Shown: one piece after another, positions 20,573 through 31,972 of the stretch
How positions within the stretch are numbered: position 1 is the first letter of the stretch
Layout of the letters: each line of letters opens with the position of its first letter
DNA from: Gari tellinella
Lineage: Eukaryota; Mollusca; Bivalvia; Cardiida; Psammobiidae
Assembly: GCA_922989275.2 (NCBI GenBank)
Contig: OV277861.1
Span: forward strand, 16,454,540 to 16,518,539
Direction: 5' to 3'
Length of the DNA stretch: 64,000 nt
Position numbers and translations under genes: made by a program
Notes under the pieces: generated by a model
The model's input: the letters and a program-made list of their open reading frames with translations, nothing else
What the model was told of the DNA's origin: nothing
Databases searched by the model: none

Positions 20573-20822
20573 TTAACTCTTTCCTCCCTGAAACTTTAAA
20601 TGGACAATTCCAATTTCCATTTTAGTCCAGTTTTTTCTGACTTCAAAGGGTTGTTTTTGTCAATGTTTTGTATTATGCCAAACAGTGAAGACCCAGATCA
20701 GAGGGCTCCGTAAGGAGCCCTCTGATCTGGGTATTCACTGTTTGCATATGATATGTGCACTATTCTCATGTACACTGTTTGAAAAGAACGCCTATTGGCG
20801 GGACTAGGGTTCAAAGGGTTAA
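20573..20822. mobile_element. I MITE (TTAA family) with its own hairpin
   Basis: TTAACTCTTTCCTCCC to GGTTCAAAGGGTTAA, 250 bp. Hairpin 20680-20744 shares the outer CAAACAG and inner CCAGATCAGA of core A but has a different centre (GGGCTCCGTAAGGAGCCC). Confidence 0.75.
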
Positions 20823-20915
20823 GGCAGGAAAGAAATATATATACATTTGTAGAGACAGTCGGGACTATTAATGAATTTCGTCGATTTATTCGACTAAAAT
20901 CGAATCTGTAAACAG

Positions 20916-21163
20916 TTAAACCTTTGACTCTCAATGACGCTTTAAAGCGCGTTTGCAAACACTTTGGATCCTAATCAGACACCGCGTAACGCGGTGTCTG
21001 ATCAGGACACAAACAGTTTGACACTCTTATCGATATTCATTAAGTCATGCAACCTTAAATCTCCTTTTGAAACGTGTCTTGCAGACAAAAATACTGAAAC
21101 AGACGACAACAAAGCAGCGAAGGGGTAAACATCTCGCGAATAATTAGATCATGAAAGGGCTAA
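20916..21163. mobile_element. A2 MITE with perfect hairpin
   Basis: TTAAACCTTTGACTCTCAATG to TCATGAAAGGGCTAA, about 248 bp. Hairpin about 20953-21021 has GACACC paired with GGTGTC, a double change from GACGCC/GGCGTC. Confidence 0.8.
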
Positions 21164-22164
21164 GATGCTCATTAGCTGTCATTTTGCAGAATACTAAACC
21201 AACCCTAAACGTTTAAAATGGACCTGCTTGAATTAAAAACTCGAATTGTCAATTTGAAGTTTTAGTGTTCCATTTGTTCAGATCTCGTTAGTGTCCGCAT
21301 TTCTGACAATGTTGATTGATACCTATATATAGTAAATTGACATGCGTTCGTCTGGTTTGTAACATATCTGCACCTATAAATTATAAGTAGCTTAGACCTG
21401 CATTTCTTTGAATATTGGTTAACATATTCATGGAGATTTGTTTATATTTAGCTGAAGTTGTTCTGTCTAATGTCCTTCGTTATTCCCGCATTTACTGCTC
21501 AGACACTGTCACATCAAGATTTATATTTGCAAAAACTTAAATATTTCCTTCATGAAACTTCAAATGGACAAATCCAATATCAAATTTAGACTAGTCGATG
21601 TTATTTAGGTTATTGTAGAATCAATAGAGAGTGGACTACAGTGTTTAAGTAACCTATGGTAAAGCGATGACAGTTTTAAAGCAGACACTACTTATGGTGA
21701 CGAAAGGTACAATGACTAATAAATTAAAACTGATAACGTGATTAAGTTGAATAGGCATACAAGAATTCAACTTTGAAATAATGCATATCAAATTTCCTCG
21801 CCTAAGTTCCATTGATTTCTTCTTGGGGAATTTAGTACTATTTACATGTACCACATACGCATATTAGCATTTGTGCCAATTTAGAACTGATTAAAACACA
21901 GCAGGCATTATTTAGGACATACAGAACGTAATTACGGTGGAACTAAGAGAATATCGTTACATATAAATCATCAAATATGTAAGCAATTTCTAACACAATT
22001 AAACTATACATCATTTTATAATTTCATATCCATAAGTAATACTGGAAACGATATATGATATATTTTGTATTACTGACAAACGGGACTTTCTGCTTTTACA
22101 ACGTTTGGTCAATTACGCTGAAATAAAGCGTTACAACGGCACACAGTAGAAACGTCTTGAAATG
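21164..22164. other. AT-rich spacer, no gene seen
   Basis: No hairpin core, no convincing open frame. AAACTTCAAATGGACAA at 21556 echoes the I family interior and may be an old fragment. Confidence 0.5.
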
Positions 22165-22405
22165 AACTCTGTTTAGTTGCATTTTTACGCCTTTAATTTA
22201 TTCCTCCAAGGCAAAAAGTTCTTCCAATTTATACAGTCATGAATATACATCATAAAAATAGTTTCTACAATTTAGCAGATGGTAACGTAAAGCAGGTTGA
22301 AAGTAATGCAAAATACTCCTTAAGGCGTATTTTGTTTAATCTTCGACCTGTTTTAAGTAGTCACTTGTCTTCAACTAGAAACAGGCTATGCGATAGAAGG
22401 TTAAG
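22165..22405. mobile_element. B MITE, diverged
   Basis: Left end decayed; B landmarks TTTAATTTATTCCTCC, CATGAATATACATCAT, hairpin about 22280-22350 (CAGGTTGAAAGTAATGC with centre CTCCTTAAGGCG) and CTAGAAACAGGCTATG, ending AAGGTTAAGG. Confidence 0.65.
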
Positions 22406-22646
22406 GAAGCATGGCAGCCAATCAAACCAGATAGCTGTATACTTATAGGTTTGGACGACGAGAAACTGTATAGTTTAAGTCAAATATACGTTCTTCTTTT
22501 TCTTTTTAATATACCAACAGTTATTCAGACGCTCTAAAGTAAAAGTCAAACAGTAGAATTCCAATTTTCAAAATTTGAAAATGGTTGATTGGTCAGTAAC
22601 TGGTGTGCTTATATGTACAGTGAGAGTGTTGAGGACAGTTGGCAGT

Positions 22647-22893
22647 TTAACCCTTTCACTCTCAACGACGCTTGAAAGCGCGTTTGCAAACAGTTTGGAT
22701 CCTGATCAGACGCCGCGTCACGCGGCGTCTGATCAGAAACCAAACTGCTTGACACTCGTATATATATGTTTTAAGTCATACTACATTGTATATTAATTTG
22801 GAACGATATTGCAAACAATAAAATTGCAGCAGACGACAATGAAACGGTGAAGGGGTAAAAAACTCACGGACAATTTGGTAGTGAAAGGGTTAA
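22647..22893. mobile_element. A2 MITE, complete, with perfect hairpin
   Basis: TTAACCCTTTCACTCTCAACG to TAGTGAAAGGGTTAA, 247 bp. Hairpin 22684-22749 has centre GCCGCGTCACGCGGC. It keeps the internal GCAGACGACAATGAAACGGTGAAGGGG typical of A2 (landmark GCAGACGACAATGAAACGG). Confidence 0.85.
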
Positions 22894-22994
22894 CACAACT
22901 TACATGTTCAATAGGAAGCTTCTATAAGGCATTTGTTGATGACTTATGTCCTGCATTAACGTTTCTATGTATCTTTCAATAAAGGCCACCTAAT

Positions 22995-23323
22995 CCATTA
23001 CTCCAATAAAATGTTTCTTGTTTTAAAGAAAGGTGACAGCTCGAAGCAGAATGCGCCTTAGGAACAGAACATACTTTGTTGAACTTGTACACAATCAGGT
23101 ACCTCGATACATAACATACAATCATACAAAACACACATAAATGATCAATGCTTAAGTAGCACCATGCTTTATTTTGAGAATGCTTTAGCTATCATCTACT
23201 AGGATATAGAAACTATTTCTTATGATACATATTCATGACTGCATAAAATGGAACTATTTTGTTTCAGTGGAAGAATACTTTTGGTGCATAAAATGGTTAT
23301 TTATGGAGTGAGTAAGCGGTTAA
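22995..23323. mobile_element. B MITE remnant with internal insertion
   Basis: AAGGTGACAGCTCGAAGCAG and AATGCGCCTTAGG are followed by about 100 bp of foreign sequence, then the B tail CTATCATCTACTAGGATATAG and GAGTGAGTAAGCGGTTAAG. Confidence 0.5.
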
Positions 23324-23691
23324 GACAATGTCACAACTCTTCTTTAATACAGCTTTTAGTGTATATTATGCAGTTCGTTAGAACGTTAATCTCACGTGTA
23401 CGTGTAATTAGCTAGTCATTTGTTTTCGCTGTAGGAGATAATTGCAGGAATGATTAGCTGATATAAAAGTAACACTACTACACTAGTTTACACAGTTAAT
23501 ATTGTATTCAGCAACCGCTCCATGAAACACCCATTGATTGTCTTAAATGCTAGAAGTCGCTGAATGCACGACACACATAATGCAGAAAGTTCTATAAAAG
23601 TGTTCTACAATAATTATCATCAAATGTCAAGCAGTCATATATCTTAAGTTATCTCTACACTCCCTCAAATAGTGTCGCTTAAGGTTGATCG

Positions 23692-23942
23692 TACAGTGGA
23701 GAAAACGTTATTCTTTCCCTATAAACGCGTTTACGCTAAAACTATTATTTCCAATGCAAACAGTTTGAAGCCAGATCAGACGTCGGGTAACCCGACGTCT
23801 GATCAGGCTTCAAAATATTTGCCACTCAGATAAAATGAAAACGTCTAAATTGTCAAAAATTTGTAATTTTCTACATTTTAGTGTTTTGCGTTTGCGTGTC
23901 GTTTGCGTTTAAACGGGAAAGAGTAACGTATTGTCCACTGTA
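23692..23942. mobile_element. E MITE, inverted, diverged
   Basis: TA plus CAGTGGAGAAAACGTTATTC to GTAACGTATTGTCCACTG plus TA, 251 bp. Orientation is opposite to the other three copies: TAAACGCGTTTACGC lies at the left. Hairpin 23758-23821 has centre GTCGGGTAACCCGAC. Confidence 0.8.
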
Positions 23943-24025
23943 ACCTAAATATAGCGTGTCAAGTAAGTTGATGTTAGGAAGAAGTTTAGGAAGATTCTGT
24001 GCGAAAATCATTAAACAAAATAACA

Positions 24026-24111
24026 AATACTTTTGTTAATTAACACATTTAACCGTAGCGACGAGTATACTTGTCGCTACGGTTTTATGTATTAATTAAC
24101 AAAAGTACTTG
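24026..24111. repeat. Foldback/hairpin with AATTAAC arms
   Basis: TACTTTTGTTAATTAACACAT pairs with the mirror AT..TTAATTAACAAAAGTACTT; the inner arms AACCGTAGCGAC / GTCGCTACGGTT surround GAGTATACTT. Near perfect over about 38 bp per arm. Confidence 0.75.
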
Positions 24112-24306
24112 CAAATTTCAAACTAGTGTATATCTACATGCGAATACAACATTTGTCCTATGTAAACAGTGTAGACTCTGATGAGAGGGCTACTAAAGGA
24201 TTATAGCAATATATTGTTGAAATCAATCCTAAATATGTACGAAAGAACTAGTCTTAATTTGAAAAAATGAAATGTTAATTTGGCGTCTAAGCAATGAATG
24301 AGTTAA
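24049..24306. mobile_element. Possible I2 MITE (TTAA ends)
   Basis: TTAACCGTAGCGACGAGTATAC to TGAATGAGTTAA. The interior (ACATTTGTCCTATGTAAACAGTGTAGAC, landmark GTAAACAGTGTAGAC) also occurs near 10751-10790 (GTAAACCGTGTAGACCC). The boundaries are tentative because the left end overlaps the preceding foldback. Confidence 0.45.
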
Positions 24307-24412
24307 CGTATCGTAAGAAATAGGTAAATATAGTTTCAATTTCTAATCCCCGTGTATTCAATCTTAGTTGGTCCACGAGTCGGTCAGAAAAGGAAATATA
24401 TTTCACTTCATA

Positions 24413-24662
24413 TACAGTGGAGAATCTGTTATTCTTTCCCGTTTAAACGCAAACGTACGCAAACGCAAAGCACTAAACCGTAGAAAAGAACAACTTTTGG
24501 ACAATTCTGATAATTCATGTTTATCTTGGTGGCAAACAGTTTCGAGCCTGATCTGACGCCGGGTTACCCGGCGTCTGATCTGGCTCCAAACTGTTTGCAC
24601 TGCAAATAATAGTTTTAGCGTAAACGCGTTTATTGGGAAAGAATAACAGATTCTCCATTGTA
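24413..24662. mobile_element. E MITE, young copy, TA flanks
   Basis: TA plus CAGTGGAGAATCTGTTATTC to GAATAACAGATTCTCCATTG plus TA, 250 bp. Near identical to 28146-28395 and 51333-51583. Contains GCAAACGTACGCAAACGC and hairpin 24534-24598 with centre GCCGGGTTACCCGGC. The Tc1/mariner-like assignment rests on TA and CAGT termini. Confidence 0.9.
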
Positions 24663-24975
24663 CATGTATGATGTTATCACAAGTACCTGGTGACAAAAAC
24701 AAATAGTTAAGATAACCTGTCCATACTTTAATCACATCAAAAGAAGACAGCCAAGCACATAATGAACTTACATTAAATACATATAATATAGTCAATTTAA
24801 AACGAGAAGATTTAAAACGAAGAAGAGACTGACTTGTTCTTATTTATGTTGCAACAATGACTGCACTTATGTTTTTACCTAATGAATCCCTTTGACGAGT
24901 ATAAGCGTTAATTACATATAGTACTTGTGAACAATATACTTGTGCCATGGAAACCGTGTAAAACCAGATATAGTT

Positions 24976-25196
24976 ACGTCGTTTTAAGACTTATTTATTC
25001 CCCACTGAAGAAATAAATTTATACAGTCATGAATATGCATCATAAGAATTATTTTGCATACTCTTTCAGGTGGTAGCTTAAAGCAGACTGAAAATAAAGC
25101 AGAATGCTATTTAAAGAGCATTCTGCTTTATTTTCAGCCTGCTTTAAGCGCTCATATGTCTTCAATGCTGAAACAGGGTATCACGGAAAGGGTTAA
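24976..25196. mobile_element. B MITE, left-truncated, first of a joined pair
   Basis: B interior starts at about 24976 (TTATTTATTCCCCACTGAAG), hairpin about 25077-25148 (CAGACTGAAAATAAAGCAG, centre GCTATTTAAAGAGC), ends GGAAAGGGTTAA at 25196. Confidence 0.75.
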
Positions 25197-25444
25197 CCCT
25201 TTTCCCCATAGAAACGACTTTTAGCGTATTTAATTTATTCCTGCGCTGAAGAAAATAGTTCCAGTTTATACCCTCATGAACAATTACAATAAAAATATTT
25301 TTATATAGCCTAGCAGATAATAGTTTAAAGCAGACTGAAAGTAAAGCAGAATGTGCCTAAATGCACATTCTGCTTTACTTTCAACCTGCTTTAAGTGATC
25401 ACCTATATCTAATGTTATAAACGGGTTATTGGGTAAAGGGTTAA
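25193..25444. mobile_element. B MITE, complete, sharing a TTAA with its neighbour
   Basis: TTAACCCTTTTCCCCATAG to TGGGTAAAGGGTTAA, 252 bp. Hairpin about 25325-25395, centre GTGCCTAAATGCAC. Its left TTAA is the right TTAA of the previous copy. Confidence 0.85.
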
Positions 25445-25809
25445 GCAGAAAATGAACCACTACACGTAGGGATTAGCATTCTGCTATGCAATACAGGAAC
25501 AGTTTCTGGAGACAAAAGACTGTTAGCGCATGGCGGTCATGTAATTGTGCATTCGGCTTTAATGAACGAATGTTTTGTTTACAAACGACCAAAAACAGAG
25601 ACTATGTGATCCCGGAAACCTAATCAAGTGTGTTCCTGAGGGTGAATCGGGAAACATATGTTAGAATGAGGGAGCCGATAATGAATGAAATGAGTCCACT
25701 GCTCTATAATTACAGAAACAAAACAGACTCGAGGAAGACAACTGCGCTGTAATTGGTTCACCATTCCTATTAAAGTAAACCCTTTCAATGTCAAATTTAA
25801 CCGTTTGCT

Positions 25810-26026
25810 TTTACCTCTTCACTGTCGTGACGTCATCAATTTTAAACAATTGTCGTCTGCTTTTATTTCTGAAATTTAATTTCTAGGTATTTTGATTTAA
25901 GAAATATTGAAATGAGTGTCAAACAGTTTGGATCCTGATCAGACGCCGCGTCACGCGGCGTCAGATCAGGATTCAAACTGTTTGAAAATGACCATCGTAC
26001 TTGGGGTAAGACAGTGAAATGGTTAA
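25810..26026. mobile_element. A1 MITE with near-perfect hairpin
   Basis: TTACCTCTTCACTGTCGTGACGTCATC at the left (landmarks CTTCACTG, TGACGTCATC) to GACAGTGAAATGGTTAA. Hairpin 25920-25984, centre GCCGCGTCACGCGGC. Confidence 0.8.
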
Positions 26027-26219
26027 CCATTTCATCGATAAAATATTGACTTTAAAAATTATGTTAACATAAGCTTCTCAATGTTAGATTTTCGGTATTA
26101 AGGCTGAAGGAATATCGAAACAAACACGAGCTCAACAGTATGAAACACGAGCTGGCACCGTGTAACAAAACAAATAAACCACAGTTGCATATGACGGTAA
26201 AAAAATTAGATTAAAACTC

Positions 26220-26430
26220 TTTGACAGCAAATAGCGCCAAAAGGCGTTACGCGGCGTCTGGTCAGGACCCAAACTGTTTGACACTCGTATGAATATTTCT
26301 TCCGTAAAAAAACTCCTCTAAATCTGACTTGAAAAAAATTTATTGCAGATAACATTATTAATGCAGACAATAATTTGGCGTAGAAAGATTTATAGCAGAC
26401 GATAAAACTTGAAACTGAAAGAGTACTTAT
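26220..26430. mobile_element. A2 MITE fragment with one hairpin arm
   Basis: GCGTTACGCGGCGTCTGGTC then GACCCAAACTGTTTGACACTCG and A2 tail landmarks (TTGCAGATAACATTATTAATGCAGAC, here cited by TTGCAGATAACATT). The left arm has been replaced by AAATAGCGCCAAAAG. Confidence 0.55.
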
Positions 26431-27228
26431 AAATAGTTTGATGTCATCTAATCCATTTTAACCCTATTCACCCTCTCATACCAATATACTGGCATTTCCA
26501 AAACCGTTTGGACCATGACCAGACACCAATTTGTTTTCGATAAAAACTACAAACCGAAATGATAGAAAGTACATGCACACAGGATAAAGCTTAAAACTGG
26601 ATGGAAACTTTCCTATAACACAGTACAATTTGTATTGAAATCGTGGCCATAAATGGCAAAATATGTAGTTGAAATATAAGTTGCGATAATTGCATAAGAT
26701 ATTTGCATCGGAATCCGCCCTGCCAGGTAAACAAAATTAACTATACATAGTTGTGCTTCTTGCATCCCGAACATCTAATAATACGCAACGAGTGTATGGT
26801 ATAGATAAGTTATAGGACTGTTCATAGCTTTTCTCAACTTTGTAGTTTAGTTTATTTCCAGAGAGCAGTGCCAATTTTGCCAATAATCATGTTCTTGTAA
26901 TTGTTTAGACTTATTTGGGAAGAAATGTTTGTTTTCAATTCCCTCGTTGAAACACAATACACAAAGCCATTTAAAATTGATAGTTTTTCAACTCATCTAG
27001 ACCAGACGCAGCTCGTTCATCTTAATAATCCTTGATATATCATGTTTGAGGAGGGAAACATCGGTTTTACTTATTTGTGAAGTATGGTGATTTCTTGTAG
27101 CTTATTGCATTACATTTCACTGTGAGTTGCAATGGCTGTGGCTTAATCTATATCCTGTCGTAATATAGTGTGATTTAAAATTGTCGTCTGTAAAATTTGC
27201 TAAATCAAGGTTTATACAATTTTAATGG

Positions 27229-27352
27229 AGGAAAATTAATAAGGAATGTGGAATAGTTTCGACCTAGGTCAGACACCGCGTTACGTGGCATCTGATCGGG
27301 ACCCAAACTGTTTGCAAATATCTGTCATGTTGCGATCGGCAGGGTTAATTAA
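27229..27352. mobile_element. A3 MITE right part with hairpin
   Basis: Hairpin about 27251-27317 (TTTCGACCTAGGTCAGACACC and the decayed right arm) and GATCGGCAGGGTTAATT end. Confidence 0.6.
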
Positions 27353-27436
27353 AGTAATACAGTCCTAAACCGTTCATCACTGTAGATCATTTAAGATCTT
27401 TACAAACTGTTTGAACCTAGATTACGCTGTTTAAGG

Positions 27437-27792
27437 CACAGTGCTCCTTCTCTACAATAACATTAAGTGAGATTGAGTGTTTTGTTCGGAGGGAGTTATT
27501 GCAGAGATGAACTTATTAATACCCTTAGATTACATTTGCAAACAGTTTGAACCCAGATCAGACGCCACCTTACGCGGCGTCTGATCTGGGTTCAAACTGT
27601 TTGTCACTCGTCATTATGTTTGGTTTCTCAAAATGTCCAATATGGAGTTTTGAGGAAAAGTAGTAGACGACAAATTTAAGCAGACTATATTGCAGCAGTG
27701 AAAGCGTTAGTCTTGTTTAGAGGAACAGTGGCAAGCGTTGTTGTAAGGCGGGAATCATTGTTCGGAGGGTTGTTGCAGAGAGGGCATACTAT
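27437..27792. mobile_element. F MITE with core A hairpin
   Basis: CAGTGCTCCTTCTCTACAAT at the left to TTGCAGAGAGGGCATACTATG. Hairpin 27538-27604 has arms CAAACAGTTTGAACCCAGATC and one uncompensated mismatch (GCCACCTTACGCGGC). Confidence 0.7.
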
Positions 27793-28145
27793 GTTCTAAA
27801 TGTGTATGTCGCTGAGATCCTGTTTTCGAACATATAAATAAGAACCAACCAATGTCACTACATGTACTTTAGCAGTCGACAATTTAAACAAACGACAGTT
27901 TTTCAGTGTTAAAGGAGTTACAATATATTTAACTTTTGCAGTGAAGTATTATACAGGATTTCTGTAAGTTCATAGCTTAGCAGAATAGATTACAAATTGA
28001 CTGCGACAACCATCGCTGTTTATTTCACTATTACATCTTGACGGTTGAAAAATTGCATGTCACTTTACCATAAACTTTATCATCACATCACTTTACCGTA
28101 AACGTTACCATCAATTATCACTTTACAATTGGATTAGAATAGATA

Positions 28146-28395
28146 TACAGTGGAGAATCTGTTATTCTTTCCCGTTTAAACGCAAACGTACGCAAACGCA
28201 AAGCAATAAAACGTAGAAAAGAACAACTTTTAGACAATTCTGATAATTCATGTTTATCTTGGTGGCAAACAGTTTGGAGCCTGATCAGACGCCGGGTTAC
28301 CCGGCGTCTGATCTGGCTCCAAACTGTTTGCACTGCAAATAATAGTTTTAGCGTAAACGCGTTTATTGGGAAAGAATAACACATTCTCCACTGTA
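28146..28395. mobile_element. E MITE, young copy, TA flanks
   Basis: TA plus CAGTGGAGAATCTG to CACATTCTCCACTG plus TA, 250 bp. Differs from 24413-24662 at only a handful of positions by eye. Hairpin 28264-28330, centre GCCGGGTTACCCGGC. Confidence 0.9.
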
Positions 28396-28580
28396 ACCCC
28401 TTCACTGCTTTACCCCGAGTACACTACTTATTTGAAAACGCGGCGTCTGACCAGGATCCAAACTGTTTCACACTCATTTCAATATTTCATAAGTCAAAAT
28501 ATCTAAATATTTAATTTTAGAAATAAAAGCAGACGACACTTGTTTAAAATTGATGACGTCATGGCAGTGAAGGGGTTTAA
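28392..28580. mobile_element. A1 MITE, inverted, one hairpin arm, abutting the E copy
   Basis: GTAACCCCTTCACTGC directly at the E right end, then CTACTTATTTGAAAACGCGGCGTC (junction inside the missing left arm, landmark GAAAACGCGGCGTC), then AAATTGATGACGTCATGG and GTGAAGGGGTTTAA. Confidence 0.65.
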
Positions 28581-29002
28581 GCTGATTTACTATTTTAGAA
28601 CGTTTGTACAATCTAACTTACATTGTCAGACAGAGGTAATTTTTAATTCTTCATGCATTTCACTCTTATTGCATTATTTCTGCAAATATATCTTCTGCGA
28701 TACAAAATAACAACAAAACTAACTCCTCTTAAGATTCAATTGACAATTCCGAAAACACGATGTTGTCTCTTTGATAGGTATTCTAAAACTCACATGATCT
28801 CTTTCTAAACATACAGTTTCCAATTTGATGCCGAATCCCAATAATTCACAATCGCTTAAGGAAAAATTACCCGTATTCCACAATTAAAACGTGGATATAT
28901 AACAACATTTTAACTTTAAAAAAGAGCATGTAACACAACATTGTTGGACTTACGCAGGTTAGGTTATCAGATTTCAACAGACAAAATAATAGTTATATCG
29001 AC
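28581..29002. other. AT-rich spacer, no gene seen
   Basis: No hairpin core or credible open frame found. Confidence 0.5.
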
Positions 29003-29006
29003 TTAA

Positions 29007-30057
29007 GGTGGTTCGACAGCGGGCGGCCCGCATCTCGAGTTCCGGAAATGCTGATGACTTTCACCTGATCTTTGCGGCACGTGCTTATAGTAGAAAATTT
29101 AGATACAGAAAAGTTTGATCTTACTCAGTGTCTGCTCTGTTAGCGCAGTGGATACGGTGATAGACTTGCAATCCAAAGGTTCTAGGTTCGATTCCCACTC
29201 GGTTCAAAACTTTTTTTTAACAAATTGTCTGATTTTAGTGACTAGATCTAGTCATTTCATAACGCAGTGATCAAAGGACAGGCTATGTTTAGTCAAGTAA
29301 TAATGAATAATATCAGATGCAAGTATAGTCAAGTGACAGCTAAATTTGTGAGTATTTATAGCCTATATGACAGATGGCAGCTTAACACAGGACAACAATA
29401 ATGCTAAAAGATAGATCCTAAAGGAGCTTTTATGCATTACTTTTGTTATGCATTAAGCAGTCACTTGCCTTTAAAGATCTACAGGCTACCGTTTTCAATG
29501 GTCCCTTATTACAGGTTTGACTTATGGTATTATTTAGAGTTGACGGCATTTTAAAGTTGAACTCAAGGGAGGTTACTCGTTTTGTGTTTACATTTTGTCA
29601 GAATTTCATGAAATCATGTATAAAATGTAAATTTCACTGTAGATTTTCATTAAATTTTTGTGACTAGTAGAATTAAGTTATATCTATCTAATAAGAGTAA
29701 AATAAGTGTACGTTAAACAGCTAGATTTTTTGTAATTTGAGATTTTCAGAATTTGACTTTTTTTAAATATTGATATTTCCAACAAATATGTCATAAAATA
29801 CTTTTGTTTGCCCAATATCTTATAGTCTATGTACAGTTTACTTGAATGTACAGAAATTATTGAGTTATATCATTTTATAAAGAAAATATTCCTGTTTATC
29901 AAAAAAGGAGCTTTTTTCGACAAAAGGTCCTGTCAGAAAAAAACGGCACTGTAACTTTTTTTTATTTTAACGATTTTTCACTCTCCATATGGTATATTTC
30001 AATTTAATCAAGGTTTGAAAGAATTCTGACACAGAATAAGCTGACCCGCGAACCACC
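29007..30057. mobile_element. 1.05-kb TTAA-flanked element carrying a tRNA-like Pol III unit
   Basis: TTAA (29003-29006), then GGTGGTTCGACAGCGGG; the right end is CCCGCGAACCACC followed by TTAA (30058-30061). TIR of nine perfect bases (GGTGGTTCG) extended by GC-rich sequence. The TTAA duplication fits piggyBac-type transposition, though the GGTGG start is not the usual CCC. The interior is non-coding and contains the tRNA-like unit at 29132-29205 and long AT-rich stretches. Confidence 0.7.
29132..29205 (+). ncRNA. tRNA-like sequence with Pol III A and B boxes (degenerate)
   Basis: A box TAGCGCAGTGG at 29141-29151 and a perfect B box GGTTCGATTCC at 29185-29195, followed by a T8 run at 29211-29218 that would end Pol III transcription. 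The anticodon arm resembles GACTTGCAATCC, which would put TGC (alanine) in the anticodon, but the anticodon, T and acceptor stems contain mismatches. This is better read as a tRNA-derived SINE head or tRNA pseudogene than as a working tRNA gene. Confidence 0.55.
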
Positions 30058-30168
30058 TTAAGCAATACCGAGTTATCTTTTTATGTAATAAGCAGAACAT
30101 CATCGAAATGGTTTGTGACACATTAGTAAACTAAACTACCCCTACAATAATTGAAGGTTAAGGAATTA

Positions 30169-30398
30169 TTAACTCCTTCACTGGCTTTGCACGAGTACAT
30201 AAAATATTTTCAAACAGTTTGGATCCCGATCAGACGCCACATCAATGGTTAGGACCCTGATCAGACACCACGTTACGCAGCGTCTGATCAGTATCCGAAC
30301 TGTTGCACACTCATTTCAATACTAGTTAAGTCAAAAACCTAAAGTTTAATTGAGACATAAAAGCAGACGACACTTGTTGAAAATCGATGACGTCATGG
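30169..30398. mobile_element. A1 MITE, inverted, with duplicated hairpin arm
   Basis: TTAACTCCTTCACTGGC at the left. Two successive left arms occur: CAAACAGTTTGGATCCCGATC (30210-30230) and GGACCCTGATCAGACACC (30251-30268), before one right arm. The right end is truncated just after GATGACGTCATGG. Confidence 0.65.
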
Positions 30399-30399
30399 A

Positions 30400-31972
30400 T
30401 CTGTCGAAATGGAACAAGTCGAACGTATCTGTATTTTTGCAGTTGTATTCAATAATTCGAGCTCACTGAGCCAAAACATTCCCGCATTTAAGTTAAAACT
30501 TGGATTAGTTATGCTGGAACTTTGCAATATGGGTACATTCGACCTAAGCGAATTATCGAGGCTTAACTGTAATAGGGACCAGGAAATGTTTATACTGATA
30601 CCATTGAAATCAGTTATTTTCGTAATACATTAATTTGAAATTAATTATATATAATAAATTTCCTGTGGGGTGTGCTATTCATGTTTGTGTGTATTATATT
30701 TATCTAAAGCTTGCAAATAAGTTTCCAGCAATCCGTACTGAACCGGGTCTCACATTCATGGCAAGTATGATACGGTTGATCCATAAATATATGAAAAACA
30801 CTTCTGTGTAACTGATAAATACCACTAAGGTTAAGGTTTGACTTCAGTTTCTGACAAAAAATTAACACAATCTCGAACATTATTGCAGTGTCCTTAAATC
30901 ACAATTGTTTATCTAGAATGAAAGCCTCCAGCAAGCACATAGGAAGCGTTAAAAGCTATATCAAGGTATAAATGGGTTACATATACTCTGTACCTAGGGA
31001 AATATATCACTATTTATTTGTAATAAAAACAATGCGGGCAGAGGACATTTAATTGTTTTAAAGGTATTGAATCTAATAGATAGTTGAATAATACTGTTCA
31101 TTTACAGGATTTTAATTGGAAACAAATTAAGCAAATTAGTTAATGGGATATTAAGCTATATATTAACGTTTAAAACTAGAACAATTAGATTCTTTTTTCA
31201 TGACATTTATAACGGCGCAAACTAATACAACCGAAAAAAAGTGTTGCTTTGATATTGATTCTAACTGGTAGCAAAATTAAATTTAGTCGTCTAAGGCGTT
31301 GGAAGAGAAAGGAAATATGCTAACACCTCTTAAAACGGAACAATTCTCCTAAAAGCTTAAATATAGACTTAGCGAGGTTTATTAGCCAAAGCAGAGACGT
31401 TTAACCAGATGACAGCAGCTTAATGCAGGGAAACACTAATATACATGTCTTTTCTGCACCATTGCTACAATAGGCAGTCATTTTCCCTGGGAGTTGTGTA
31501 TGTGTCTGAATGTTTAGCAAGCATAACGTTTCTTTAGTATAAAGATTGTTTTTGCTGTTCAAAGAAATCCGTTTACACTGTATCCTTAATCCTGAAGGCA
31601 TAGTTTGTCAATGTCATTTTTTCATTGACCATTTGCAACATACTGTTATAATTTAATATTGTTTGTTTTCTTTACTTTTGGTTAGCTGTTATTGGCTGTA
31701 AAAAAAACTCATAACCCCATGAAAAAGAATCAGGCCACACCTTCGGGACTACTTTCTCTTAGTCCAACTACTCTTCACAAGGGCTGCATGAAGCAGGGCG
31801 CCAAATGACGTCATTGACGACGACGTTATTACAAAACAACGTCGTGTTTTAGCAGAAAATATAGATGGCGGAGGGACTGCAACCTACGTTTTAAAAATGT
31901 TAAATAATGAACACTTATGTCAGATTCTCTATTCAACTACTTTCTTAAATACAGTAGGGAAATTGAATTATA
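30400..31972. other. AT-rich spacer, no gene seen
   Basis: Open frames such as 30409-30633 have no recognisable domain or supporting signals. ACGACGTTATTACAAAACAACGTCGT (31818-31843) is a small inverted repeat. Nothing else stands out. Confidence 0.45.

Noticed and set aside
24403..24795. 130-codon - strand frame similar to one at 28118-28405
   Set aside because: The similarity is due to the two E MITE copies; the frames cross the hairpins and are not genes.
29132..29205. Functional tRNA-Ala gene
   Set aside because: Stem mismatches in anticodon, T and acceptor arms; kept only as a tRNA-like Pol III unit.
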